Shown: piece by piece, positions 27,286 through 36,102 of the stretch | Numbering within the stretch: the stretch's first letter is position 1 | Layout: each line of letters opens with the position of its first letter | DNA from: Chitinophaga agrisoli | GTDB taxonomy: Bacteria; Bacteroidota; Bacteroidia; Chitinophagales; Chitinophagaceae | DNA: 64,000 bases | Assembly: GCF_008386695.1 (NCBI RefSeq) | Contig: NZ_VUOC01000004.1 | Coordinates: 932,327-996,326, forward strand | Direction: 5' to 3' | Notes under the pieces: model-generated | Seen by the model: only the letters and a program-made list of their open reading frames with translations | What the model was told of the DNA's origin: nothing | Databases searched by the model: none | Position numbers and translations under genes: made by a program

Positions 27286-27302
27286 TTATAAAAGCTTTTT
27301 TT

Positions 27303-28247
27303 ATGCAAAAGAAATTTGTACCGGTGATGATCACCCCTTTTAACCTGAAAGCGCAGATCGACCTGGGGATGGTAGAGCACCTGATCCATTTCTACCTGGA
27401 CGCCGGCGTGAGTGGTTTCTTTGCCAACTGTTTATCTTCCGAAATGTACAGCATCAGTGAGGACGAGCGGCTGGCGCTCACCAGGCATGTGGTAGAATGT
27501 GTAAACGGCCGCGTTCCCGTGGTGGCCACAGGGTCCTTTGGCCTCACCATAGAAGATAAAGCCGAGTTCACAAAAAAGATCTATGACACCGGCGTAGATT
27601 CCGTGATCATGATCACCGGGCATTTTGCCAATATAGATGAGCCGGACAGCACATTATTGCAGCGTTTTGAAAAACTGTTTTCCCTCACCCACGATATTCC
27701 GCTGGGCTTGTACGAATGTCCCGCGCCCTATAAACGCATTATCACGCCGGAAATACTGCAAACACTCCTGGCTACCAACCGGCTGGTTTACCACAAGGAT
27801 ACCTCCTGCAACGTAGAGAATGTGCGTGCCAAACTGGCCGTTACCGCCGGCAGCAACCTGGAGTTCTATGACGCCCATACGCCCAATGCAGTGGCCTCCA
27901 TGCAGATGGGCGCGGCGGGTATGTCTTCCATTTCCGGGAACTTTTACCCGGAGGTATTGGTATGGCTCTGCAATAATGTGAACGACGAAAGCAAACAGGA
28001 GGATGTACGCTGGATCCAATCCGAACTGCAAAGAGTAGACCCGCTGATCCATATTGCATATCCGCTCAGCGCGAAATATTTCCTCCAGCTGCGGGGCCTT
28101 CCCGTGCGCACCATCAGCCGTGCGCACGCGCTGGAATTAACGCCGGAACAAAAACAGACCTTACAGCAGATCCACCGTGATTTCGAAGGCTGGTGTGATC
28201 GCTTACAGATACGGCATTCCGTGCCGGCGACAGAACTGGGGGCATAA
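27303..28247 (+). CDS. DHDPS/N-acetylneuraminate-lyase family aldolase
   Basis: The 314-residue TIM-barrel protein has Lys165 in LVYHKDTS as the Schiff-base lysine and Tyr137 in LYECPAP as the proton-relay tyrosine. The usual GTTGE loop reads NCLSSEMYS (about 42-50), so it belongs to a subfamily outside classical DapA or NanA. The ATG at 27303 is chosen because the fold starts there; the open frame upstream (from 27015) overlaps the symporter. It probably cleaves the compound imported by the symporter, in the same operon and under the divergent AraC regulator. Confidence 0.92.
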   Translation: MQKKFVPVMITPFNLKAQIDLGMVEHLIHFYLDAGVSGFFANCLSSEMYSISEDERLALTRHVVECVNGRVPVVATGSFGLTIEDKAEFTKKIYDTGVDSVIMITGHFANIDEPDSTLLQRFEKLFSLTHDIPLGLYECPAPYKRIITPEILQTLLATNRLVYHKDTSCNVENVRAKLAVTAGSNLEFYDAHTPNAVASMQMGAAGMSSISGNFYPEVLVWLCNNVNDESKQEDVRWIQSELQRVDPLIHIAYPLSAKYFLQLRGLPVRTISRAHALELTPEQKQTLQQIHRDFEGWCDRLQIRHSVPATELGA

Positions 28248-28262
28248 GTTTATACAACGAAT

Positions 28263-28302
28263 AAGCCGCATACATCTTAATAATGTATGCGGCTTTATTT
28301 TT
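28263..28302 (+). terminator. Terminator of the symporter/aldolase operon
   Basis: AAGCCGCATACAT (28263-28275) and ATGTATGCGGCTT (28283-28295) form a perfect 13-bp stem with a 7-nt loop. A T-rich tail (TATTTTT) follows. The stem shares the AAGCCGCATA core with the terminators at 16273 and 37655. Confidence 0.9.
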
Positions 28303-28329
28303 ACCGGCTACTTGTAGCAGGCTTCCTGT

Positions 28330-29058
28330 CTATACTTTAAAAATATAATTCTTTATCCTGAATTCCTCTTTAAAACCCAGCTTCAGGTAAAGGCCTTTTC
28401 CCATAGCCGACGCCTGCAAGGTAGCATAACTGGCGCCCAGCGCAATCGCCCTGTTAAGGATAAAGACCATCATATCATCTGCAATCCCTTTTCTTCTCAT
28501 TCCCGGGATAACGCCTACGGCATGGATGCCCGCAATATCCCCAGTGGTGTACAGCATAGCGGTACCCGCAGGTTGATCCTGGTAATAGGCAAGGTAGTAC
28601 TCGATCCCGTTACCCGTCCGCATCAGTATCTCTGGGCTAATCAGGTATCCAAAGGCCTGCCCAAAAATATCAGACCATAGCTGCGCTGCAGCATCGTCCG
28701 TCACCCGCCGGTAATCCAGGCCTGGCCGCTGTAGAAAAGGCTGCTCCAGCTTTAATGACATCCCTATCTGCTCAGACTTTTGCTGATACCCCAGCGTATC
28801 CAGTATCTGGAAGGATCCGCTGTTATAGATATCCCAATACGGGAGCGTAAATGCGGAAGACTTGTCATCAATAGCCGCAGCGGCTGTTTTTATCAGCTCT
28901 GGCGTAATATCCTGGTTAAACCATAACCGGTTAGGCCATCCGGAGTGTTCAACATGGCAGTAATTAAAGGCCGCAGATCCAAAACAGCCATTAAATGGGC
29001 GGCTGGCCTGTTGCCAGAGGGCGGTAAGATTATCGATATTGGATTGAATGGTATTCAA
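28330..29058 (-). CDS. GNAT family N-acetyltransferase
   Basis: The 242-residue protein has a C-terminal GNAT fold with the acetyl-CoA motif in VIPGMRRKGIADDMM (about 178-192) and the GKGLYLKLGFKEEFRIKNYI terminal block (about 219-238). The N-terminal half is a divergent GNAT-like domain, as in two-domain members. The likely start is a TTG at 29058; no ATG is available upstream. The acceptor is unknown. Confidence 0.85.
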   Translation of the reverse strand: MNTIQSNIDNLTALWQQASRPFNGCFGSAAFNYCHVEHSGWPNRLWFNQDITPELIKTAAAAIDDKSSAFTLPYWDIYNSGSFQILDTLGYQQKSEQIGMSLKLEQPFLQRPGLDYRRVTDDAAAQLWSDIFGQAFGYLISPEILMRTGNGIEYYLAYYQDQPAGTAMLYTTGDIAGIHAVGVIPGMRRKGIADDMMVFILNRAIALGASYATLQASAMGKGLYLKLGFKEEFRIKNYIFKV

Positions 29059-29212
29059 TGTTATTGTATTTTATTTTGGCCGGGTAAACTTACAACTCCC
29101 CTTGCATCACCCCAAATTTTATTAAGATGGACATTCATTGCCTATAAAACATAGATGCGCTGCCTCCATAGGAAAGCAGCGCATCTAATGTCGTCAAAAG
29201 GCAACAAGGTTA

Positions 29213-30093
29213 TTATTGTTCCTTTGCTACAGCCTTCGTATAAATATATTCGAGCATAAAATCGTTCTCCCCGTTTGACATTTTCTGGAACGATAATTTA
29301 CCATCAGCATCGTAAGTATTCGTAAAATTAGTTGTAGCGGTAACACCGTCCTTATCCTTTGTGGTAACGCTAAACAAGCTGCTCTTACCCAAAGAGAATA
29401 TATCTATATCATTATGCATAATGACCATCAGCTGAGGATTCCGCGAAAACACTTCCAGAAACGGGTTAGGATTAGCGCTATTATCGTAGGTGTAATTGGA
29501 TTCGCTGGTTTCATTCCGGCTTATCCCGCCAAAATAGGTCTCATAATGATGATAAAGAAGTTGGCCGGATTACCGTCGCTATTATAGGTAAATTCCGTAT
29601 AGTCGAGCATTTTGGTATCCATCTCTATCAAAGTATCTTTACTTCCCAGCAGGGCTACCTTATTATCACTGCCCAATGTCATGGAGCTGCTGTTCCACAC
29701 ACGATGATCATCCGGGTCCAGCCGGTATATAGTTACTTTATTACCAGTATACGCCAGGGAATCCAGCTCCCTGATGTTATTATTATCCCCATTGAACCAG
29801 GTTACTGTAGTGCATTGCTTATTACTATTATACCCGAACTGGATACGGTATTCCCACTGTTGGTTATCCAAGCCGTCCATAAATAATGTTCCAACCGAAT
29901 AGTCACCATTATACACAAGGCTGTCCAGTATCACTCTTTGTTTGCTGCCATTCTGTTCTACGGTATAAGAAACTGAAACGGGCAGGAATGTGGGTTTTCC
30001 AGGCTCGCGACCCGGGTCGTCGTCCTTCTTACAACCGGCCGCCAATGCAATAACCGCCAAAACCAGCATTTGGGCTACGGATAATTTTTTCAT
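29213..30093 (-). pseudogene. Frameshifted lipoprotein gene (about 293 residues if repaired)
   Basis: An ATG at 30093 begins a lipoprotein (VIALAAGCKKDD, Cys21). The frame stops at 29521 after residue 190, but a second frame continues directly: HYETYFGGISRNETSESNYT and on to the stop at 29213. One base is missing near the ATCATCATT repeat at about 29550. The joined product has repeated 'YNSD/YDADG' strands typical of Bacteroidota beta-rich surface lipoproteins. It could be a true pseudogene, a slippage variant or a sequencing error. Confidence 0.7.
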
Positions 30094-30323
30094 AGGGTTC
30101 TATCTTGTTGTTTGATTTCCATTTTTTGTTACATGACAAACCTCCGGGGTTTATTTGGGTTATCCTCTCCCCTACGGGCTTCCGTTTCTTTCGTATATAG
30201 ATTATTGACGGCGAAAGATACAAAAGTTTATCTTTTTAACCATTCCATTTTATAACAGACGGGGTATGACGCCTCCCTGCCCATTTGTGCCAAATTGTAT
30301 AATTTCGCCTATAATGTAAAAAC

Positions 30324-30908
30324 ATGCAGCTGGTGATACAACGTCTGATAGATCATATCAAAAAGATCTACCCCATTGAAACGGAAAAATTAGGCTTACT
30401 GGAACCGTTCTTTGAGCACAGAACATATAAGAAAAAGGAGGTATTACTAAGCGAGGGCAGCCGGTGTTATGAAAAGTTCTTCATTGCCAAAGGATGTACA
30501 CATATATACTATGTAAGGAAAAATGGAACAGAGCAGACCATCGATTTTGCCATAGAGGACTGGTGGACATCAGATTTCATGGCGTTCCAGCAGGGAGCTG
30601 CGGCACAATTCTCGATTCGTGCTATTGAAACCACGGAAGTACTGTGCATCAGCACTGACCGGCAGCGCGAACTACTGGATAAAATCCCGGAATTGAACGG
30701 CTATTTTCATCTTGTTTTCCAAAAGGCCTATGCTGCTTCTCAAATGAGGTTCAGAACCTTATATGAGCTCTCTAAGGAAGAATTATATCATGATTTTAGC
30801 CGGCAGTTTCCCGCCTTTATGCAACGTGTTCCACAATATCTACTGGCGTCTTTTCTGGGTTTCACCCCTGAATACCTAAGCGAGATCAGGAAGAAGTATC
30901 TTCCTTAA
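30324..30908 (+). CDS. Crp/Fnr family transcriptional regulator (short form)
   Basis: The 194-residue protein has a cyclic-nucleotide-binding-type beta roll (about 20-115: KKEVLLSEGSRCYEKFFIAK) and a C-terminal helix-turn-helix (YLLASFLGFTPEYLSEIRKK, about 172-191). It lacks the usual winged extension, as do many Bacteroidota Crp-like proteins. It is divergent from the lipoprotein pseudogene, with 230 bp between. An AT-rich 5-4-5 dyad (AAATT-GTAT-AATTT, 30292-30305) lies just before its start and might be an autorepression site. Confidence 0.92.
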   Translation: MQLVIQRLIDHIKKIYPIETEKLGLLEPFFEHRTYKKKEVLLSEGSRCYEKFFIAKGCTHIYYVRKNGTEQTIDFAIEDWWTSDFMAFQQGAAAQFSIRAIETTEVLCISTDRQRELLDKIPELNGYFHLVFQKAYAASQMRFRTLYELSKEELYHDFSRQFPAFMQRVPQYLLASFLGFTPEYLSEIRKKYLP

Positions 30909-31106
30909 ATTCGCTGTCATAAAAGATAAGATGAAGGATATGGGAATTTCCATAAATTATTATTAAAAGCTATTACGGACAACCAGGTAAAATACATTTC
31001 CCATATCTTCAATTTACCAAAAGACGCCATATATGAAACCCGGTTTAATGTTGCCACTGCCACGGCTTTGACAGCCGTTCCCTTACATTTCTCTTATTTA
31101 ATTAAA

Positions 31107-31126
31107 GCGTGAAATCCCTTTCACGC
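31107..31126. promoter_or_regulatory. Perfect inverted repeat upstream of the secreted pair
   Basis: GCGTGAAA-TCCC-TTTCACGC has perfect 8-bp arms and ends 41 bp before the ATG at 31168. It could be an operator or a leader hairpin. A second repeat, ACGGCT-N5-AGCCGT, lies at 31062-31078. Confidence 0.45.
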
Positions 31127-31167
31127 AAGGATACCTCGTTTTCGTTAATCATCAAACTATAATTATT

Positions 31168-32238
31168 ATGACCAAAAAAGCTTTATTGACCCTGATCATT
31201 GCCTGTTTTTACCACTTTGTGCTTTATGCCGAGAACATTGCTGATTTCTCTATACCCGCCACCTATCTCGAAAACGGGAAAGTAAGGCTGAATGCTGCAG
31301 GGAGTACTTCCTTTAAATTTACTGTTTCCTGCTTGCGCAGCGTTGTAGGGGGGACAAGCGATTATGAGCCTGCAAACATAAGTGTCACCCTGGTCGCATA
31401 TCACCCTGGCTCAAATGGCGCACCGGTAATGGTAAATTTAGGCGGGCCTTATACCATTAAAACCGCTGATTTTAACAATACTATTGCAACAAAATCATTT
31501 GATGCCGTTACTTCCTACACTGGCATACAAAATGAAACGGGTATTGCCTTGCTGTGGAGCTCCAATCAGTTCCCTACTCCCAGCCTTTATAACAAATCAT
31601 ATCAATTTGTCCCCTATACCCCTCCGGCAGATCCGATTTCCAATAATACCATCGCGTTCAATACTCCTTATGTTTACATGAACAATTTAGACGTTTCCGG
31701 ATCTACGCCTGCAGTACAAACGGGGAGCTATACCTATTACTGGCACTTTGATATGGGAGGCGACGTTAATAACCCTGCCGACTATACCGTCATTGCAAAT
31801 ACGGTGAATAGTTTACAGCTAGCGCCCTCTAACCGTTTGATCAACGGCACTTACCGTCTTACCAGGGTTATCACGGACGCCAATGGTGTTATTAATACAA
31901 GTAATGAACTTGTATTAACCCGTCCTTCCTCCAGTATTATTTTAAATGTTGTCGAACTACCCGGCAACACAAAACAAGGAGATGCATTTCTAGTCGGGAC
32001 CGTAGCGCATCTGGGCATTTCAAATCCCACTCCCGGTATTAAATACCTCTGGTATTATTATCATTGGTATATACCGGTAAATGTTGGCTACATACAATTA
32101 GCATCTGGCGAGGGAACATCTTTTGATTTTACGCTTAGCCCAACAAGGCTTCCATTTCCTAACGCCCGCCCAGAAAATATTTATGTATGGGGCAGTGACG
32201 GGTCAACAGGTAATTTTGGAATACAACTAATTAATTAA
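31168..32238 (+). CDS. Secreted beta-rich protein of unknown function
   Basis: The 356-residue protein has a signal peptide (LLTLIIACFYHFVLYAE) and a mature part that reads as two or three beta-sandwich (Ig/PKD-like) modules, with many Asn, Thr and Tyr. Examples are the YTYYWHFDMGGDVNNPADYT region and KYLWYYYHWYIPVNVGYIQL. No catalytic motif is seen. It is followed 19 bp later by a lipoprotein gene and a shared terminator, so both are one operon; the lipoprotein may anchor it at the surface. Confidence 0.78.
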   Translation: MTKKALLTLIIACFYHFVLYAENIADFSIPATYLENGKVRLNAAGSTSFKFTVSCLRSVVGGTSDYEPANISVTLVAYHPGSNGAPVMVNLGGPYTIKTADFNNTIATKSFDAVTSYTGIQNETGIALLWSSNQFPTPSLYNKSYQFVPYTPPADPISNNTIAFNTPYVYMNNLDVSGSTPAVQTGSYTYYWHFDMGGDVNNPADYTVIANTVNSLQLAPSNRLINGTYRLTRVITDANGVINTSNELVLTRPSSSIILNVVELPGNTKQGDAFLVGTVAHLGISNPTPGIKYLWYYYHWYIPVNVGYIQLASGEGTSFDFTLSPTRLPFPNARPENIYVWGSDGSTGNFGIQLIN

Positions 32239-32257
32239 CTGTTAATAATCTTAGCAT

Positions 32258-32773
32258 ATGAAAAATAATCTTTTAAAAATATTCTATCTATTAGCTGTTA
32301 TATGTTTATTGTTTGGTTGCCTTAAAAAAGAAAACAACATAAGCAATATCAAAAGCAAACCTGACAATAGCAGCATCGATACGAAGATCAAAGACATTGC
32401 CGTTTCACAGGCAGCTTTTGATGATATGGCTAAAACCATACTCACAGAAAAATTTGACACCGTTGTAGACTATTCCATAAAACAAATAGATATCAAATCT
32501 ATTGAGCAATTCAAAATTGCCGAAGTGGAAATAACCGCGGCTGGCAGCGAGTTCAACTACTTTATACTTACGCCTGCCGTATTTAAGGAAAAGCCTCAGA
32601 AGGAGAAATATGTTTTAAAGCCGGTTACGGATATGGTTTCCAATGCCAGGATACTGGTCTTTGCGGCCGGTAAACCATCGGCGCGTAGCGATATTTCTTA
32701 CGATGACAGTACTTTTACCATCAGCAGCCGGAACAATACCTTGTATTTCTTAACTGCCAACGCTGGTAAATAA
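32258..32773 (+). CDS. Lipoprotein of unknown function, partner of the preceding gene
   Basis: The 171-residue protein has a lipobox (CLLFGC, Cys21) and a mature part rich in Lys, Asp and Ile with alternating strands and a helix (FDDMAKTILTEKFDTVVDYS). The C-terminal half (about 95-170) is likely beta. No family is recognised. It shares a transcript with the secreted protein at 31168. Confidence 0.78.
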   Translation: MKNNLLKIFYLLAVICLLFGCLKKENNISNIKSKPDNSSIDTKIKDIAVSQAAFDDMAKTILTEKFDTVVDYSIKQIDIKSIEQFKIAEVEITAAGSEFNYFILTPAVFKEKPQKEKYVLKPVTDMVSNARILVFAAGKPSARSDISYDDSTFTISSRNNTLYFLTANAGK

Positions 32774-32790
32774 CAGCCGTATTGCGTGAG

Positions 32791-32830
32791 AGAGGCTGTA
32801 TACCTTAAACAGTATACAGCCTCTTTTTAT
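32791..32830 (+). terminator. Rho-independent terminator
   Basis: AGAGGCTGTATAC (32791-32803) and GTATACAGCCTCT (32812-32824) form a perfect 13-bp stem, followed by TTTTATT. Confidence 0.92.
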
Positions 32831-32952
32831 TCTCTCATGTAAACTAAGTCGCAAATCACCCCTCTTTTGTCTTATATAGCCTCCATGCGAATCCAATTTT
32901 TCATCCATCTTTGTTGTGTTGAAATTAATCACTAACAATCAAAATAGATCTT

Positions 32953-33402
32953 ATGTCAAACAACGCTGTTTCACTGCACAGAGTCCTTAAAGCCTCCCCG
33001 GAAAAGGTATACCGCGCATTTACCGACGCCCTGGCAATTGCATCCTGGTTACCTCCTTATGGATTTCTTTGCACCGTTCATGAAATGAATGTAGAGACTG
33101 GTGGCTCCTTTAAAATGTCATTCCAGAATTTCACCACTGGTAACGGCCATTCATTTGGCGGTACTTACTTAGAGCTCAAACCTAATGAGTTTCTGAAATA
33201 CACTGACAAATTTGATGATCCTAACCTGCCGGGAGAAATGATCACCACTGTTTCCCTCCGGAAAACCATTGCCGGTACAGAAATAAAGATCGCCCAGGAA
33301 GGGATCCCTGCAGCCATACCTGCTGAAATGTGTTATTTAGGCTGGCAGGAATCACTGGAAAAGCTTACTAAACTGGTAGAACCTGAAATACCGGACGCCT
33401 GA
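32953..33402 (+). CDS. SRPBCC-family protein (AHSA1/START-like)
   Basis: The 149-residue protein begins with HRVLKASPEKVYRAFTDALA (9-28), the characteristic first strand and helix of AHSA1-type SRPBCC proteins. It ends with the long helix LGWQESLEKLTKLVEPE. The fold forms a hydrophobic ligand pocket. It is monocistronic with its own terminator. Function beyond ligand binding is not predictable. Confidence 0.92.
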   Translation: MSNNAVSLHRVLKASPEKVYRAFTDALAIASWLPPYGFLCTVHEMNVETGGSFKMSFQNFTTGNGHSFGGTYLELKPNEFLKYTDKFDDPNLPGEMITTVSLRKTIAGTEIKIAQEGIPAAIPAEMCYLGWQESLEKLTKLVEPEIPDA

Positions 33403-33432
33403 TCCGGCAAACAAGGACCATATCGCTTTCTC

Positions 33433-33469
33433 AGACCATCACGCATAACGTTGCCGATGGTCTTTTTTT
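33433..33469 (+). terminator. Terminator of the SRPBCC gene
   Basis: AGACCATC and GATGGTCT form an 8-bp stem with a 15-nt loop, followed by seven T. Confidence 0.85.
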
Positions 33470-33471
33470 GC

Positions 33472-33508
33472 AAAAAAAAGGAATTGAGCAGCGCCCAATT
33501 CCTTTTTT
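33472..33508 (-). terminator. Bidirectional terminator between convergent genes
   Basis: GGAATTG (33480-33486) pairs with CAATTCC (33496-33502). A-rich and T-rich flanks give a T run on both strands, so it can stop the minus-strand gene at 33526 and back up the one at 33433. Confidence 0.75.
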
Positions 33509-33525
33509 CACATACGTACAATATA

Positions 33526-34332
33526 CTATTTGCAAGTGCTGTTATAATCACTAAAGATCTGAGTACCCATTATCAGCAATTTATCACCGGCCCTGTCTAC
33601 CTCACCTTTGATCAATTTACCGAATGTGCTTTTCTTCTTTTCCTCCTTTGCAGGATCATAAGAGCTGTAACCACCGGCTGCCAGCTTATCCGCTACAGTT
33701 TGACAATCGCTTACCAGCTTTTTGATATCGGAAGCAGTCAGCTCTTTGGGCTTGTCGTCACCTTTCTGTACCAGTACATCAGGGTTCTCACGAAGATTCA
33801 CCTCATCTGCTTCCGCAGCGGCAACATCATTATTGCCCGCAGCCACCGGCGTGGGATAACCATAAAGACGGTACATCTTAATAGGGCCGTCAACAATTAC
33901 CTCTGCCATGTGCGTAGTGGACGACAGGTTCTTGATTGTTTTGATCTGACCACCTAATCCGCCGGTCGTGTTCAACAAACCTTGTCTTTTGTTGACGAAT
34001 TTAATGAGGCGGAAATGCCTTTCGGTGCTATCATCAACAGCAACATACTCCTTCATGTCATCAGCGTCATACACTTTGAATTTCTGCTTTTTTTTCTCGG
34101 GGTTGATAGATTCTTTAGGGACGAATCTAACTTTTTTCTGGTTCATCCAGGGGTTTTGCGCTGTGCCAACCAGCTTTACAATACCCTCAATCTTTTGGTC
34201 GTCTTTGGTAATAATGTAACCTTGTTTTTCATTTCCTTTAAGTTCGTACTCGTCGTTGTCGTTGTCCTTGTCCTGGGCAAAAGAAAGGATGGAAAGGGAT
34301 AACAGGCCCACTGTTAAAAATGTTGCTTTCAT
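33526..34332 (-). CDS. Secreted Lys/Asp-rich protein of unknown function
   Basis: The 268-residue protein has a signal peptide (TVGLLSLSILSFAQ), then an acidic segment (DKDNDNDEYELKG) and repeated short strands (GYIITKDDQKIEGIVKLVGT). The C-terminal third is helical (ASDIKKLVSDCQTVADKLAA). Conserved cysteines at the two ends could form a disulphide. Similar proteins of Bacteroidota have no assigned role. A -7 box (TACATTTG, 34361-34354) lies 22 nt upstream. Confidence 0.78.
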   Translation of the reverse strand: MKATFLTVGLLSLSILSFAQDKDNDNDEYELKGNEKQGYIITKDDQKIEGIVKLVGTAQNPWMNQKKVRFVPKESINPEKKKQKFKVYDADDMKEYVAVDDSTERHFRLIKFVNKRQGLLNTTGGLGGQIKTIKNLSSTTHMAEVIVDGPIKMYRLYGYPTPVAAGNNDVAAAEADEVNLRENPDVLVQKGDDKPKELTASDIKKLVSDCQTVADKLAAGGYSSYDPAKEEKKKSTFGKLIKGEVDRAGDKLLIMGTQIFSDYNSTCK

Positions 34333-34353
34333 AGATATTTAAAAAAATTTGCG

Positions 34354-34361
34354 CAAATGTA
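34354..34361 (-). promoter_or_regulatory. Perfect -7 box for the gene at 33526
   Basis: TACATTTG on the minus strand matches TAnnTTTG. It overlaps the palindrome ATTTGCGCAAAT (34348-34359), which could be an operator. The rest of the 260-nt gap to 34592 is AT-rich with no gene. Confidence 0.45.
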
Positions 34362-34592
34362 ATATTATTATTTAACCACATATAAAATAATTGCGCATAT
34401 ATGCTATACCGTGCCCAGTTGCCGGTATCAAGGGCCTAACTTAACTGGCTTAAATAATATAAAAGGGTAATTATCAACCTCAAAAGGATTATATAAACAA
34501 AATGTTAAATGTTTTTACTTTTAAAATCTAAATATGTCATCCAATGTTATAACATGTCTTCCGGGCGGAAGAACTTTAGGCTCTGTAATTGA

Positions 34593-35504
34593 TCAAACCG
34601 TGTTTTTCCTGAACTCATTAGGAGTAAGACCGGTATTCTTTTTAAAAAAATAGTTAAAATTCGGCTGGTCTGAAAAACCGACAGCATAACTGACCTGCTC
34701 CAGCGTCCAGTTGGTTTGCAACAGTAAAGCCTTGCACTCATCCAATATCCTGCCCTTAATATGCACACTAACGTTTTGCCCCGTGTACTTTTTCAATACC
34801 CGGTTAAGATAGTTTGGGTGCAGGGCCATCGACGAAGCAAATTCCTTTGCTGTTCGCATACTCAGCGGTTCATCGCAGTTTATTTTCGAAATTTTCGTTT
34901 CAAGCAGCTGAAAAAAATGATGTACGTGACCGTATTCTTCGTCAGTGGATACCGGTTCAGGGATACCAGACATCCTTGCACAATCGATCATCATCAACTG
35001 CATATAAGCCTGTATTGCATCATAGCCCAACTGTGTTGTATTGTGCTGTTCATTATACATGGATTCCCATAACCGGTTAAAGCCCGGAACAACTCCCTCA
35101 TCCAATGTGATCACACTTTTCGATTTATCTGTAAATAAACCTAAACGATCCATTACAGCCCTCAGCGCAGGCTGTTGATTAACAAAGTCCTTCCTGAACA
35201 AAATGTAATAACCCACGGACTCGCCGGCGGTTTTCTGCCAGGATATGATATCATTTGGATGAATGAACATAATGGTAGGCCTGTCAACAAAATATTTATT
35301 GAGCCCCATGGTAAAATAGCCGTCCCCACCGGTGATCATCAGCACCTTATAAAACTCCCTCCGGTTGGCGGAGAGGTAATTACGGCAGTCTTCGGTTTCA
35401 CGGTTAAACACACGCACCAGCGTTGACGTAAAACTTTCCCGCAGAATAGGCGTAATACCGGGAAAATCTCTAAGCATATCTATAGTAGCACTTCCCTTTA
35501 TCAT
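34593..35504 (-). CDS. AraC family transcriptional regulator
   Basis: The 303-residue protein has an N-terminal cupin-like domain (about 45-140) and a C-terminal AraC domain with FASSMALHPNYLNRVLKKYT and LEQVSYAVGFSDQPNFNYFF. It is divergent from the HbpS/SDR operon starting at 35650, over 145 bp, so it is the likely regulator of that operon. Confidence 0.94.
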   Translation of the reverse strand: MIKGSATIDMLRDFPGITPILRESFTSTLVRVFNRETEDCRNYLSANRREFYKVLMITGGDGYFTMGLNKYFVDRPTIMFIHPNDIISWQKTAGESVGYYILFRKDFVNQQPALRAVMDRLGLFTDKSKSVITLDEGVVPGFNRLWESMYNEQHNTTQLGYDAIQAYMQLMMIDCARMSGIPEPVSTDEEYGHVHHFFQLLETKISKINCDEPLSMRTAKEFASSMALHPNYLNRVLKKYTGQNVSVHIKGRILDECKALLLQTNWTLEQVSYAVGFSDQPNFNYFFKKNTGLTPNEFRKNTV

Positions 35505-35600
35505 GCAACCAAATTAGGAAAAAAAGGGAATATGATGGAAAGGTTTGATTTTCATAAAAACAGGGATACTCTTCCTATAAACCTGTCCGGATATCCAAAA

Positions 35601-35608
35601 TACCTTTG
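35601..35608 (+). promoter_or_regulatory. Perfect -7 box of the HbpS/SDR operon
   Basis: TACCTTTG matches TAnnTTTG exactly. The predicted start is near 35615 and the leader about 35 nt. No clear -33 TTG is present, which fits activation by the divergent AraC protein. Confidence 0.5.
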
Positions 35609-35649
35609 ATCTATCAAACTGAAACAACAATAGTCACAAAAAATTCATT

Positions 35650-36060
35650 ATGGAAATCAATTTAAACGAAACACGGCAAGTGATACAGCTGGCGAAAGCC
35701 AAAGCTGTTCAGCTTAATGTAAATGTGAATATAGCCGTATTGGATACCGCCGGCCATCTTAAAGCCTTTGAGCGGATGGACTGCGCTTTTTTAGGCGCCA
35801 TGGAACTGGCGCTAAAGAAGGCCAAAACAGCCAGCCTGTTCCGTACCAGCAGCGAAGCAGTGGGTGAGTTTCTGAAGCCGGAATCCGGTACATATGGGAT
35901 GGTAAACACGAATGGCGGATTAATAGGGTTTGCTGGTGGATTGCCCATAAAAAATGGAAATGATATTGTGGGGTACATCGGGGTATCTGGCGGAGCCATA
36001 TCTGAAGACCTTGCGATAGCCACCGCGGGAGTGTCGCTATTTGACCAGGCAACAATTTAA
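35650..36060 (+). CDS. Heme-binding (GlcG/HbpS-like) protein
   Basis: The 136-residue protein shows the GlcG/HbpS signature: VNVNIAVLDTAGHLKAFERM (about 24-43), then ALKKAKTASLFRTSS, and the glycine-rich end GGLPIKNGNDIVGYIGVSGG (about 98-117). Members bind heme or small organic molecules and are often encoded with oxidoreductases. It is followed 42 bp later by an SDR in the same operon. No signal peptide is present. Confidence 0.92.
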   Translation: MEINLNETRQVIQLAKAKAVQLNVNVNIAVLDTAGHLKAFERMDCAFLGAMELALKKAKTASLFRTSSEAVGEFLKPESGTYGMVNTNGGLIGFAGGLPIKNGNDIVGYIGVSGGAISEDLAIATAGVSLFDQATI

Positions 36061-36102
36061 TTAAGAACAACTAAAGACAATCACTCATTAAACAACAAAC
36101 CA

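Noticed and set aside
27015-27302. Extended N-terminus for the aldolase
   Set aside because: The extra 96 codons overlap the symporter gene in another frame and do not continue the TIM-barrel fold; the ATG at 27303 starts it cleanly.
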